DNA of 64,000 nt from Natrinema mahii (GTDB taxonomy: Archaea; Halobacteriota; Halobacteria; Halobacteriales; Natrialbaceae), in contig JHUT02000003.1 in assembly GCA_000690595.2 (NCBI GenBank), positions 1 to 64,000 of the forward strand, read 5' to 3'. Below the pieces are notes generated by a model. That model saw only the letters and a list, made by a program, of their open reading frames with translations. It searched no databases and was not told the origin of the DNA. This document shows positions 37,571-46,298 of the stretch, in pieces (position 1 is the stretch's first letter; every line of letters begins with the position of its first letter). The position numbers and the translations under genes are program-made.

Positions 37571-38250
37571 CCGGACTCTTCGAGCGCGCGGTCGGCGAGG
37601 GCTGGGACACCCTCCATCCCCGCGTGCGAGAGCGCTACGGCCTCGAGGCCGGCGAGGACCGCCAGGCGGTCGGCGTCGGCCGGATGGACGACCTCCAACG
37701 GAACCCGCTCGCGACGCCGATCCGCTGGCTCGCGACCCTCGACGACTTTCTCTTTCCGGAGGGCGGCACCGACGTTCCGTTCTCCATCGTCACGGAAGCG
37801 TTCGTCGACGACGCCGGGAACGAGGCGCTGTGTCTTCACCGTCGGTTCGGGACCGACCCGCCGCGGGAGTTCGTGGACACGCTGCGGTGGAATCCCGCTC
37901 GAGGCTGTCTCACCGACCTGTTCGGCCGCCGGGGCCACGTCGCCGCGGACCTCCACGTTCGAGCCGACGACGGTGCGCTCGCGCTCTCGATCGGGACGCA
38001 GTGGCTCCGCGCGGGTGGACGCTACGTTGCTCTCCCCGGCCCGCTGTCGGTCGACGGCCGGCTTCGCGACTGGTACGACGACGACAGCGACCGGTTTCGC
38101 GTGGCCGCGGATATTACCAACCCGATCGTCGGGACCGTGTTCGGCTATACGGGCAGGTTCGAGAGCGACTTCCGGGCCGTCGACCGCGACGCGGCGGCTC
38201 GGACCCGATCCGATCTCGGCGGCGTCGATCTGCCGGGTGAGCGCGCGTGA
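37567..38250 (+). CDS. DUF4166-family protein
   Basis: The 227-residue protein matches the DUF4166 pattern (LHPRVRERYGL at the start, FGRRGHVAADLHV and DITNPIVGTVFGYTG farther on). In other prokaryotes this domain occurs next to or fused with YndJ or SDR-like proteins, and both kinds of neighbour are present here. Function is unknown, though the genetic link suggests a shared membrane or lipid process. The GTG start is preceded by GGAGGG about 5 nt upstream. Confidence 0.8.
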   Translation: MTGLFERAVGEGWDTLHPRVRERYGLEAGEDRQAVGVGRMDDLQRNPLATPIRWLATLDDFLFPEGGTDVPFSIVTEAFVDDAGNEALCLHRRFGTDPPREFVDTLRWNPARGCLTDLFGRRGHVAADLHVRADDGALALSIGTQWLRAGGRYVALPGPLSVDGRLRDWYDDDSDRFRVAADITNPIVGTVFGYTGRFESDFRAVDRDAAARTRSDLGGVDLPGERA

Positions 38251-39275
38251 CCAACCCCGAGCCGTCGAGCGCTCGAACGCGGCGCTCGAGTCCGTCCCCG
38301 ACCGTCGCCGGCCGGCGTCTCACCGACCTGAGCGCGCTGATCGGCGGTGCCGTCTGGCTGGCGCTGGCGATGGGGACCGTCGGCGGGTCGATCCCGCTCT
38401 CGGCCGTCGAGCTCTACGTCGCCCTTGCGATGCTCGTCGTCGTGCCGCTGGGGCTCGGGCTGCTCGAGCCGATGAGCGACGCCGCGGGCTCGCTCCCCGA
38501 CCGCACGGCGACTCCCTATCGAGTCGCCGTCGGTGGCCAGTTCCCCGCCGCGCTGGCCGTCGTCGCCGGACTCGCCGCGCCGCAGGGATCGGCGGCTGCG
38601 GTGGCGCTCGTCGCTCCGTGGCTCGTCGTCACCGGTGCGATCGCGCTGGTTGGACTCCGACGAGCCCTGGCTCGAGGCTCCGGCCCGCTGCCGGAACTCG
38701 CGATCGACGCCGCGCTCCTCTACGTACCGGTGGCCGCAGTCTTCCTGTGCCTGCACGCGGCCGACATCAGTCTGCGATTCGCACCGATCATCGTCCTCCT
38801 GACAGGGGTCCACTTCCACTACGCGGGGTTCGCCCTGCCGCTGGTCGTCGGCCTGACCGGCCGCATCACGGCGACCGACGACGGCGGATTCCCGCCCACC
38901 GTCGCGGGACGGGCGGCGGCCGCGGTGACGGCCGTCATCGCGGTCGGCATCCTCCTGATCGCCGTTGGTATCACCTTCTCGCCGCTGCTCGAGGTGGTCG
39001 CGGTCGCTGCGTTCTCGGCCGCCGTGGTCGGGTTCGCGCTGCGTCTCCTCCGCACGGTCGTCCCGACGGTCCCGCGGTTTGCTGGGGCGCTGTTCGCGGT
39101 CGCCGCGGTCTCGCTGTGCTGGACGATGGCGCTGGCGCTCGCGTTCGCCTACTCGGCGCTTCCCGACACCGCGGCGGTCGTCTCGATTCCCGAGATGATC
39201 CGCTGGCACGGGAGCGTCAACGCCTTCGGGTTCGCGCTGCCGGCGCTGCTCGCGCTTCGATCGCTCGAGCGATGA
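38247..39275 (+). CDS. YndJ-like multi-pass membrane protein
   Basis: The 342-residue protein has about ten hydrophobic helices after a polar N-terminus. Two helices contain HFHYAGFALPLVVG and RWHGSVNAFGFALP, the His-rich motifs typical of the YndJ family. The GTG start overlaps the DUF4166 stop (4 nt), so they are co-translated. YndJ is described as a transporter-like family of unknown substrate. The gene ends 19 bp before a fragment of the DHH gene. Confidence 0.8.
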   Translation: MTNPEPSSARTRRSSPSPTVAGRRLTDLSALIGGAVWLALAMGTVGGSIPLSAVELYVALAMLVVVPLGLGLLEPMSDAAGSLPDRTATPYRVAVGGQFPAALAVVAGLAAPQGSAAAVALVAPWLVVTGAIALVGLRRALARGSGPLPELAIDAALLYVPVAAVFLCLHAADISLRFAPIIVLLTGVHFHYAGFALPLVVGLTGRITATDDGGFPPTVAGRAAAAVTAVIAVGILLIAVGITFSPLLEVVAVAAFSAAVVGFALRLLRTVVPTVPRFAGALFAVAAVSLCWTMALALAFAYSALPDTAAVVSIPEMIRWHGSVNAFGFALPALLALRSLER

Positions 39276-39293
39276 CGCCGCACTCACGTACGG

Positions 39294-39414
39294 ATCTCCG
39301 CCCGCTCGAGCGCCTGTGCGGCGACCGCGGCGCTGGTGAGTCCGTCGGCGTCGATGTGTGAGGCGAACAACACGCGGTCGACCGCACACAGCCGCTCGGC
39401 GCACGCGACCGCAC
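39294..39414 (-). pseudogene. Fragment duplicated from the 5' region of the RecJ-like DHH gene
   Basis: By hand alignment 109 of 121 positions match 36297-36417 without gaps. In frame on the minus strand it reads AVACAERLCAVDRVLFASH followed by IDADGLTSAAV, as at residues 12-50 of the intact protein. It ends exactly at the capA stop codon and lies in the gap between convergent yndJ-like and capA genes. It has no start and no downstream domain. Confidence 0.85.
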
Positions 39415-40503
39415 TCACAGCGAGAGGACGAGGTCCCTGCCGTCGCGGTCGTACTCGGTGTCGAAGGGTGCGGAGCGCTCGCGCATCGTCTCTCGGAGCC
39501 ACACCGCCTCGTCCCCCACGGCCGGTGTGACCGTCCCGTCGTCGATAACGGCGGGGACGAGGCGCAGTTCCGCCGGCGTTCCGTCCTCGAGGCCGAGTTC
39601 GAAGAGGACGGTTCGGTCGTTGCGCAAGTCGTCTTTGATCACGTAGTCGTCGACGATGTCGCCGGTGTCGTGGAGGACGAGGCCGTCGCCGTAGCGCTCG
39701 ACGCCCTGAACGACGTGGGCGCTGTGGCCGTGGACGAGGTCGACTCCCCGATCGATCAGCCAGTGGCCGAACGTCCGGAGGTCGTCGTCGGGGTACTCGA
39801 CCCAGTTCGGCCCCCAGTGGACCGACGCGACCAGCAGGTCCGGCTCGGTCGCTTTCGCGCGCTCGAGGGACTCGCCGACGAGCCGTCGACTCTCGGCCGA
39901 CTCCGGGTCGAACTCGACGTAGGCCGTTCCGGGTCGCTCTTCGCGCGCGCCGTACTCGGCGTAGTGGTCGGCGACGGAGACGACCGCGACGTCGACATCG
40001 CCGATCGAGACCGTCGCGGGTTCGCGAGCCGCCGTCGGCGTCTCGCCAGCGCCAGCGAACCCGAGTCCCGCCTCCTCGAGGGCGTCGACGGTGTCCCGCA
40101 GTGCGGTCGGTCCGAAATCCAGCATGTGGTTGTTCGCCAGCGACGCGAACCGGACGTTGCCCGCCTCGAGTGCGGGAACGGCCCACGCGGGATCGGCCCG
40201 AAAGTAGTACGTCCGGTCGGGGAACCGCCGGCCCCGCGTCGACAGGCAACACTCGAGGTTACAGCAGACGCCGTCCAGCGACTGCAGTCGGGGGCGGAGA
40301 TCCCCCCAGACGGTCGCCGGGTCGACCTCGGTTCGGCCGTATCGCTCGTCGACGTTGCGGCCGAGCATCGCGTCCCCGACGAACCCGATCGTCGCGTCGT
40401 GGCGCTCGTGGTCCTCGAACGCGGTCGGCTCGACCGCGGGCGCGGCACAGCCGCCAAGCGCCGCGGCACCTGCGGTCGCGAGAAACGCCCGCCGGCCGGT
40501 CAT
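39415..40503 (-). CDS. CapA-family lipoprotein (poly-gamma-glutamate capsule type)
   Basis: The 362-residue protein begins TGRRAFLATAGAAALGGC, a Tat signal with lipobox. The CapA metallophosphatase-like pattern follows: FVGDAMLGRNVDERYG, NLECCLSTRG, FASLANNHMLDFG and LVHGHSAHVVQG. CapA-like proteins take part in export or anchoring of poly-gamma-glutamate; some haloarchaea such as Natrialba make this polymer, but no capBC is present here. Its start overlaps hemD by 4 nt (ATGA), so it is transcribed with the tetrapyrrole genes. Confidence 0.88.
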   Translation of the reverse strand: MTGRRAFLATAGAAALGGCAAPAVEPTAFEDHERHDATIGFVGDAMLGRNVDERYGRTEVDPATVWGDLRPRLQSLDGVCCNLECCLSTRGRRFPDRTYYFRADPAWAVPALEAGNVRFASLANNHMLDFGPTALRDTVDALEEAGLGFAGAGETPTAAREPATVSIGDVDVAVVSVADHYAEYGAREERPGTAYVEFDPESAESRRLVGESLERAKATEPDLLVASVHWGPNWVEYPDDDLRTFGHWLIDRGVDLVHGHSAHVVQGVERYGDGLVLHDTGDIVDDYVIKDDLRNDRTVLFELGLEDGTPAELRLVPAVIDDGTVTPAVGDEAVWLRETMRERSAPFDTEYDRDGRDLVLSL

Positions 40504-41240
40504 TCGCCGTCGGTCGCCGCGTCGACGGTCTCCGCGGCCAGCCGCTCGAAGGTGGCTTCGCTCGCCACCAGATCGACGTCGATGCCCTGCTGGGCGGCGG
40601 TCTCGGCCGTCGGCTCGCCGATGACGCCGACGACGGCGTCCGCGAGCCCCTCGAGCGCCGCCTCGCGGACGCCCCGCTGAGCCGCGGCCTCAAGGAAGTG
40701 GTCGACGGTCAGCGACGAGGTGAAACAGGCGGCGTCGAGGTCGCCGGCGGCGGCCAGTCGGGCGGACTCGCCGCTTCCGTCGGGCCGGACGAGCCGGTAG
40801 AGGATCGTCTCGTGGACGTACGCGCCCGCCTCCGCGAGCCCGTCGAGCAACACCGGGCTGCCGTGGTCGCTGCGGGCGACCTCGACGCGCGCGCCGTCGA
40901 CGGCGTCCGAAAGCGCCGCCACGAGCCCGCTCGAGGTGTACTCCTCGGGAACGAGATCGACCGCGTATCCCTCCGCGCGGAGCGCGTCGGCCGTCGCCGG
41001 GCCGATGGCACAGACCGTCTCGTCGCCGGGTTCCCAGCCGGCCGCGGAGATCAGTTCCGCGCCGGTCTTGCTCGTGAAGACGACGTAGTCCGCATCGGTC
41101 CGCGGGACGGCGTCGGTCGCCTCGACCGCGAGCATCGGGTCCGGAACCGGCTCCGTACCGAGGTCCGCGAGCAGTTCCGTAGCTCGCTCGAGACGGTCGT
41201 CGTCCGGCCGGAAGACGGCGACGGTGGGGGCGTCGCTCAT
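40500..41240 (-). CDS. hemD: Uroporphyrinogen-III synthase
   Basis: The 246-residue two-lobed protein shows the HemD pattern (VAVFRPDDDRLERATELL at the start, YVVFTSKTGAELI, AIGPATADAL and CFTSSLTVDHFLEAA). It cyclises hydroxymethylbilane with inversion of ring D to uroporphyrinogen III. It starts 2 nt after the cobA stop and overlaps capA by 4 nt. Confidence 0.9.
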   Translation of the reverse strand: MSDAPTVAVFRPDDDRLERATELLADLGTEPVPDPMLAVEATDAVPRTDADYVVFTSKTGAELISAAGWEPGDETVCAIGPATADALRAEGYAVDLVPEEYTSSGLVAALSDAVDGARVEVARSDHGSPVLLDGLAEAGAYVHETILYRLVRPDGSGESARLAAAGDLDAACFTSSLTVDHFLEAAAQRGVREAALEGLADAVVGVIGEPTAETAAQQGIDVDLVASEATFERLAAETVDAATDGE

Positions 41241-41242
41241 CG

Positions 41243-42052
41243 TTACGTCCCTCCGTCGGCGCCGTCGTCGGTCGCGCCGGCGTCGTTTTGCAGGAACTCG
41301 ACCACCGACTCCCGCGTCCCAGCCACGTCGCCGATCACCGTCACCGCGGGCGGTTCGATCCCCGCCTCGTCGCGGGCCTCGACGATCGTCTCGAGGGTGC
41401 CCGTCGCGACCTGCTGGCCGGGCCAGGTACCCCGCTCGACGAGCGCGACCGGCGTCTCCGGGGCCATGCCGGCCTCGAGCAGGGCCGTGGTGTAGTCCGG
41501 CAGGCGGCCGACGCCCATCAGGACGACGATGGTACCGCCGGTGGCGGCCAGCGCGTCCCAGTCGACGGCCGACTCCGCCTTCGTGGGGTCCTCGTGGCCC
41601 GTGACGAACGAAACGGAGGAGGCGTGGTCGCGGTGGGTGACGGGGATGCCCGCCACCGCGGGCGCGGCGATCGCCGAGGTGACCGCGGGGACGACCTCGA
41701 AGGGGACTTCGTGGGCCGCGAGATACTCCGCTTCTTCGCCGCCGCGGCCGAAGACGAACGAGTCGCCGCCCTTCAGCCGGACCACGGACTTGCCCTCGCG
41801 GGCGAGTTCGACCAGCCGCTCGTTGATCTCGGACTGGGGCGTGCGTTCGCCGCCGGCGCGTTTCCCCACGTCCTCGCGGCGGTCCTCGGGGAGCCGATCG
41901 ATGATCTCCGGTCCTGGAAGCTTGTCGTGGAGGACGACGTCGCACTCCTCGAGCAGGCGCTTTGCCTTCACGGTCAACAGGTCGGGATCGCCGGGGCCGC
42001 TGCCGACGAGGTAGACGGTGCCGGGCTCGGCGTCGATTCGGGTATCGGACAT
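41243..42052 (-). CDS. cobA: Uroporphyrinogen-III C-methyltransferase (SUMT)
   Basis: The 269-residue methyltransferase has VYLVGSGPGDPDLLTVKA at the N-terminus and the GRGGEEAEYL and VTSAIAAPAVAGIPVTHR family motifs. It adds two SAM-derived methyls to uroporphyrinogen III to give precorrin-2, leading to sirohaem, cobalamin and, in archaea, haem by the alternative sirohaem route. It lies between hemC (14 nt) and hemD (2 nt). Confidence 0.95.
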   Translation of the reverse strand: MSDTRIDAEPGTVYLVGSGPGDPDLLTVKAKRLLEECDVVLHDKLPGPEIIDRLPEDRREDVGKRAGGERTPQSEINERLVELAREGKSVVRLKGGDSFVFGRGGEEAEYLAAHEVPFEVVPAVTSAIAAPAVAGIPVTHRDHASSVSFVTGHEDPTKAESAVDWDALAATGGTIVVLMGVGRLPDYTTALLEAGMAPETPVALVERGTWPGQQVATGTLETIVEARDEAGIEPPAVTVIGDVAGTRESVVEFLQNDAGATDDGADGGT

Positions 42053-42066
42053 TCGATATTCCCTCG

Positions 42067-43206
42067 CTATTTCCCCTCGGGCTTATCTCCCTCGGAGACG
42101 CCGTCGCCGTCATCGTCGGCGTCCTCCCGGGCCCCGTCGATCAGCGCTGCGGCCCCGCGGTCGGCGAGGTCCCGGGCGAACTCCCGGGCGGCCTCGGCGT
42201 GGCTGTCGACGGGCAGGTCGCGGCTCCCGGTCACCGATTCCTCGCCGTCCCGGTCGAAGACGGTGACGGTCGCGTGGACGTGTTCCCCCTGCAGGATCGC
42301 GTAGATGCCGATCGGCGCGATACAGCCCCCACCGAGTTCTGCCAGGATCGTCCGCTCGACGGTCGTCTCGACGCGGCTCCGCGGGTGGTCGATCGCGCTC
42401 TTGATCTCGCGTGCGGTCTCGCCGTCCGGGGCGGTCACCGCCAGCGCACCCTGTCCCGGCGCGGGAACGAAGGTGTCGGTCGGCAGCTCCTGATACTCCA
42501 CGTAGTGAGCGAGCCCGCTGCGCTCGAGGCCGGCCCGCGCCAGCACGATGGCGTCGTACTCCGTCTCGACTTCCCGGCCCAGCGCCTGGCGCTCGAGTTC
42601 CGAGAGATCGTCGAACCACTCGTCGGTGGTGCGGTCGTACTCGGCCTCGAACTCGTCGTCGCCGGTGTTCCCCTTCCGCTCCTTGTCGGCTTCCGAGCGC
42701 TTCTGGTGTTCCGCCTGCAGCGACGGGGCCAACAGCTTCTCGAGGCGCGTGTCGACGTTGCCCCGCAGGGGCTCGACCTCGAGGTCGTCCCGTTCCGAGA
42801 GCAGTTGCGCGCGCCGGCGCAGACTCGAGGTACCGACGGTCGCGCCCGCCGGCAGCTCCTCGAGGCTCGAGCCGTCGGGCGTGACGAGGACGTCACCCGG
42901 CCGTCCGCGCTCGGGGATCCCGGCGGTCACGAGTTCCGCGGGCTGTTCCGTTGGCATGTCCTTCATCGAGTGGATCGCCCCGTCGAGGTCGCCCTCGAGG
43001 ACCCGTTCGTCGAGTTCGCGGACGAACGCGCCCGTCTTCCCGAGCCGGTGAATCAGTTCGTCCCGGATCTGGTCCCCCGTCGTCTCGACCGTGACGAGTT
43101 CCACCTCGTACCGGCGCTCTTCGAGGGCCTCCTTGACGAGCGAGGCCTGTCGCCGGGCGAGCGCGGACCCCCTCGTCGCCAGTCGCAACGTCCCGCGTGT
43201 TCTCAT
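42067..43206 (-). CDS. hemC: Porphobilinogen deaminase (hydroxymethylbilane synthase)
   Basis: The 379-residue enzyme has the conserved start LRLATRGSALARRQA, HSMKDMPTE, TSSLRRRAQLL and the cofactor-binding cysteine in GGGCIAPIG. It joins four porphobilinogens into hydroxymethylbilane. It carries an extra charged segment of about 55 residues between RGNVDTRLEKL and EYDAIVLARAGL, which lengthens it relative to the usual ~310. The ATG at 43206 is used; a longer frame upstream is noise. It is first in the hemC-cobA-hemD-capA operon. Confidence 0.95.
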   Translation of the reverse strand: MRTRGTLRLATRGSALARRQASLVKEALEERRYEVELVTVETTGDQIRDELIHRLGKTGAFVRELDERVLEGDLDGAIHSMKDMPTEQPAELVTAGIPERGRPGDVLVTPDGSSLEELPAGATVGTSSLRRRAQLLSERDDLEVEPLRGNVDTRLEKLLAPSLQAEHQKRSEADKERKGNTGDDEFEAEYDRTTDEWFDDLSELERQALGREVETEYDAIVLARAGLERSGLAHYVEYQELPTDTFVPAPGQGALAVTAPDGETAREIKSAIDHPRSRVETTVERTILAELGGGCIAPIGIYAILQGEHVHATVTVFDRDGEESVTGSRDLPVDSHAEAAREFARDLADRGAAALIDGAREDADDDGDGVSEGDKPEGK

Positions 43207-43389
43207 AGGCGTCAGTCCGAGCCTCGGGTATGAAAAGCGCACGCTTGTCCGACGCGCGTCGGCTCGGTCTCGGACCCGCCGATCGAGACGCAGGTCGCTC
43301 TGTTTTCGTGTGTGGCAACCACACGCAAGTTTTTTCCACAACGTGTTCGGGCCGGACTTTATCTCCATCAAGTGGGTACGTATGACCCG

Positions 43390-43755
43390 ATGACAGACTC
43401 GCTCTACGAGCGACTCGGTGGCGACGACGCGATCACGGCCGTCGTCGACGAATTCTACGACCGCGTCATGGCGGACGAACAGGTCGCGGGCTACTTCGAC
43501 GACGTCGACATGCAGCAACAGCGCGCCCATCAGACCCAGTTCATCAGTTCGGTCACCGGCGGTCCCGTCGAGTACACCGGCGAGGAGATGGCGACGGCTC
43601 ATGCGGACATGGGCATCACGCCGTCGGACTTCGGGGCGATCGCGACCCACTTAGACGACGCGCTCGCCGAGTTCGACGTCGACGAGGACGACCGCGAGGC
43701 CGTTCTCGACGAAATCGCGAGCTATCAGGACGCGATCGTCACAGCCGCCGACTGA
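43390..43755 (+). CDS. Group I truncated hemoglobin
   Basis: The 121-residue globin shows the trHbN pattern: LYERLGGDDAITAVVDEFYDRV at the A/B helices, GYFDDVDMQQQRAHQTQFIS and the proximal histidine in ATAHADMGI. It binds haem and probably handles O2 or NO. A TATA-like ctttatc lies about 28 nt before this ATG. It is intact and sits just upstream of a dead nitric oxide reductase gene. Confidence 0.9.
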   Translation: MTDSLYERLGGDDAITAVVDEFYDRVMADEQVAGYFDDVDMQQQRAHQTQFISSVTGGPVEYTGEEMATAHADMGITPSDFGAIATHLDDALAEFDVDEDDREAVLDEIASYQDAIVTAAD

Positions 43756-43987
43756 CCCCCCACTCGGACCCATCGTATGATGGGACAGCGACTCGTTTTC
43801 GTGGCTCGAGCCGCCTCGTTCCTGCAACACCGACTACACCCGCTGTCGGCACGTAATTTCCGACGTCTAACTGTTCGAATAACCGCGCCATCCCCCTAAC
43901 CGCTATCGCGAATATATTCGGTAGCTTTTCCGGACGGTAGGTACTCTTGGGACGTTTGACGGGGTCACCGACCGAGTCGCGACCGTT

Positions 43988-45588
43988 ATGCACGTAACGC
44001 GAAAACAGTTGGCGACGTTCCTCGCCACGATCTTCGTCGTCAATCTCGTCGTCATGGGCGGCGGGGCCTGGCTCTCCTACGCGAACTCGCCGGACATCCC
44101 CGACACCATCGTCGGGCCCGACGGCGAGACGGTCGCCACGAGCGAGGACGTCCAAGACGGCAAAGCGGTCTTCCAGGAGAACGGCCTCATGAATCAGGGA
44201 TCGATCCTCGGGCGTGGTAGTTACTACGACACCGACTACACCGCGGACACGCTCGATTCCAAGGCCGAGCACATGCGCGACTACTACGCGGGGAGCGCCA
44301 CGACGAGAACTACTCGGCGCTGAACGCCTCGGTCAAGGCGGGCATCGACCAGCAGGTCCGGCAGGAACTCCAGGACAGCGAGTACGGTTCGCAGGTCCAG
44401 TACTCCGCGGCGGAGGCCTACGCCCACCAACAGGTGCGTGCTAACTACGTCGAGCGCTACCACGAGGGCGACCGCGAGCGCGGGATCCCCGCCGGACAGA
44501 TCGAGAGCGCCGAGGAAGCGGCGGAGTTCGCCGACTTCGCGCTCTGGACCGCGTGGATCTCCCACACTGAGCGCCCCGACTCGTCGGCCTCCTTTACTAA
44601 CGACTGGCCGTACTCGCCCGCGGCGGGCAACGACGCCGGCGGCCCCATCATGACCTGGAGCGTCATCGCGATGGTGTTGCTGGTTGGCGGTGCCGGCGCC
44701 GCCATCTGGCTCTACCAGTCCGTCGACCTCCCCGAACCGGAGGCCGAGGGTGCGTCGATTTCCCACCCCAGCGAGATCGAACTCACGCCGAGTCAGCTGT
44801 TGAGTACCCGCTTCGTCCTCATCGGAGCCCTGCTGTTCGTCGCCCAGACGTTCCTCGGGGGCTTGCTCGCCCACTACTACATCGAACGCGACGGCTTCTT
44901 CGGCATGCGGGAACTGATCGGCGTCGACATCCTCCAGTGGCTCCCCTGGTCGATCGCCAGGACCTGGCACGTCGATCTGGGCATCCTCTGGATCGCCACG
45001 ATGTGGCTCGGCGCGGGCCTGTTCCTCGCGCCGCTGTTGACCGGCCGCGAACCGCCGAAACAGGCGCTGTACGTCAAGGGCCTGATCGGGGCACTGCTGG
45101 TCATCGTCGTCGGCGGCCTGGCCGGTATCTGGGTGGGGGTCAACAACGTCTTCGGCGACCAGCTCTGGTGGCTGCTGGGCAACGAGGGCCTCGAGTACCT
45201 CGAGATCGGTCGCGTCTGGCAGGCCGGCCTGCTGGTCGGCTTCCTCGGCTGGACGGCCCTCGTCGCGCGGGGCTTCAAGCCCTTGCTCGACCGTGAGCCC
45301 CGCTACGGGCTCGCCCACATGATCGTCTACCGGCGGAGCAGGCCGAGTACCTCGGGGCTTGACCCCGAGGCGGTTCACAACGGCGAGCTGATCCAGACGC
45401 TGTTCTGGCTGCGCATGCCCGGCGACACGATGCTGATCGCCGGCGCGGTCCTCTTCGCCTGGGACGTCGCCGCGAAGTTCCTCTTCCAGCGGAAAGCGAC
45501 CGCCGACGAGTCGAGCAGTCACGTCATCGCCGATCGGCTCTTCGGCGATCGCGACGTCGTCGACCCCGTCAGCGACGACGACGACTGA
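43988..45588 (+). pseudogene. norB: Decayed quinol-type nitric oxide reductase (norB/norZ) with frameshift and core deletion
   Basis: The 5' part encodes the qNOR N-terminus (HVTRKQLATFLATIF, GKAVFQENGLMNQGSI). A missing G in the GGGG run at 44290-44293 shifts the frame; the alternative frame continues smoothly (ERHDENYSALNASV) with ARTWHVDLGILWIATMWLG. After YGLAHMIVY (about 45330) the helices with the haem and FeB histidines are absent, and only a C-terminal LFWLRMPGDTMLIAGA remains. About 530 codons remain versus roughly 750 in the family. A further frame change near 45333-45362 is likely. Confidence 0.85.
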
Positions 45589-45589
45589 C

Positions 45590-45610
45590 GCGGGCCGGCG
45601 GCTTTTTTCG
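45590..45610 (+). terminator. Possible T-tract terminator after the norB pseudogene
   Basis: A GC-rich stretch cgggccggcgg is followed by six T residues (45602-45607) directly behind the pseudogene stop. T-tracts can end transcription in archaea. Confidence 0.35.
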
Positions 45611-45749
45611 GGCGCGACCGAGACGGTCGGCGACGGCTCCGTCGATCGCCCCGACACCGTCGCGGACGGATCTCGGATCGCCGGGACCGGAGAACGATCT
45701 CGACCACCGAAACGGTTGTCGCTGGCGGACGAGCGGGTGCGCAACGGCG

Positions 45750-46202
45750 TCAGTCGCTACTCGAGTCCGTGACCGCGATCGTGTGTTCTTTCGTCACCGA
45801 GTCGGTGTCGTCGCGGTCGCCATTGGCCCAGGCCGTGACCGCGTCGGCGTACTCCCCCGGCTCCGCGTCTTCGGCGGCCCGAATCGGCACCTCGAGGTCG
45901 GCGTTCGAACGCGTCTCGGCCCAGTGCCAGCACGGCAGCGACGAGTCGGTCCGATCCGACGGCGACGGTGACAGCGTCGCTGCGTCGGTCTCGAAGACCA
46001 CCGTCTCGGTGACCGGGACGCGCTCGAACTCGATCGCGCTGACGGCCGCGGCCGAGAGGGAGAGGGTCGTCTCGTCGCCGGGACCGAGCCAGACCGTTCC
46101 GCCACCGATACTGGGTGATCGCTGTGCGCGGGCACCGAGACACCCAGCCGAGACGCCGATACTCGCGACTGCTACGGACGAAAGCAGCGCCCGTCGATTC
46201 AT
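45750..46202 (-). CDS. Tat lipoprotein of unknown function
   Basis: The 150-residue protein starts NRRALLSSVAVASIGVSAGC, a Tat signal with lipobox. The mature part is beta-rich and acidic, with a VWLGPGDETTLSLSA segment and one CWHW motif that could bind a ligand. The ATG at 46202 places the twin arginine at the N-terminus. It lies between the norB remnant and hemL. No family is recognised. Confidence 0.65.
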   Translation of the reverse strand: MNRRALLSSVAVASIGVSAGCLGARAQRSPSIGGGTVWLGPGDETTLSLSAAAVSAIEFERVPVTETVVFETDAATLSPSPSDRTDSSLPCWHWAETRSNADLEVPIRAAEDAEPGEYADAVTAWANGDRDDTDSVTKEHTIAVTDSSSD

Positions 46203-46298
46203 GGCGACTGGTTTTCGAAGGACCCCCATACGTGTTCCCCCGAACACGTCCGCGTCGGCGGCGGGGGTTCAGCGATCGAGCCCGCGACGGGCAGACAC

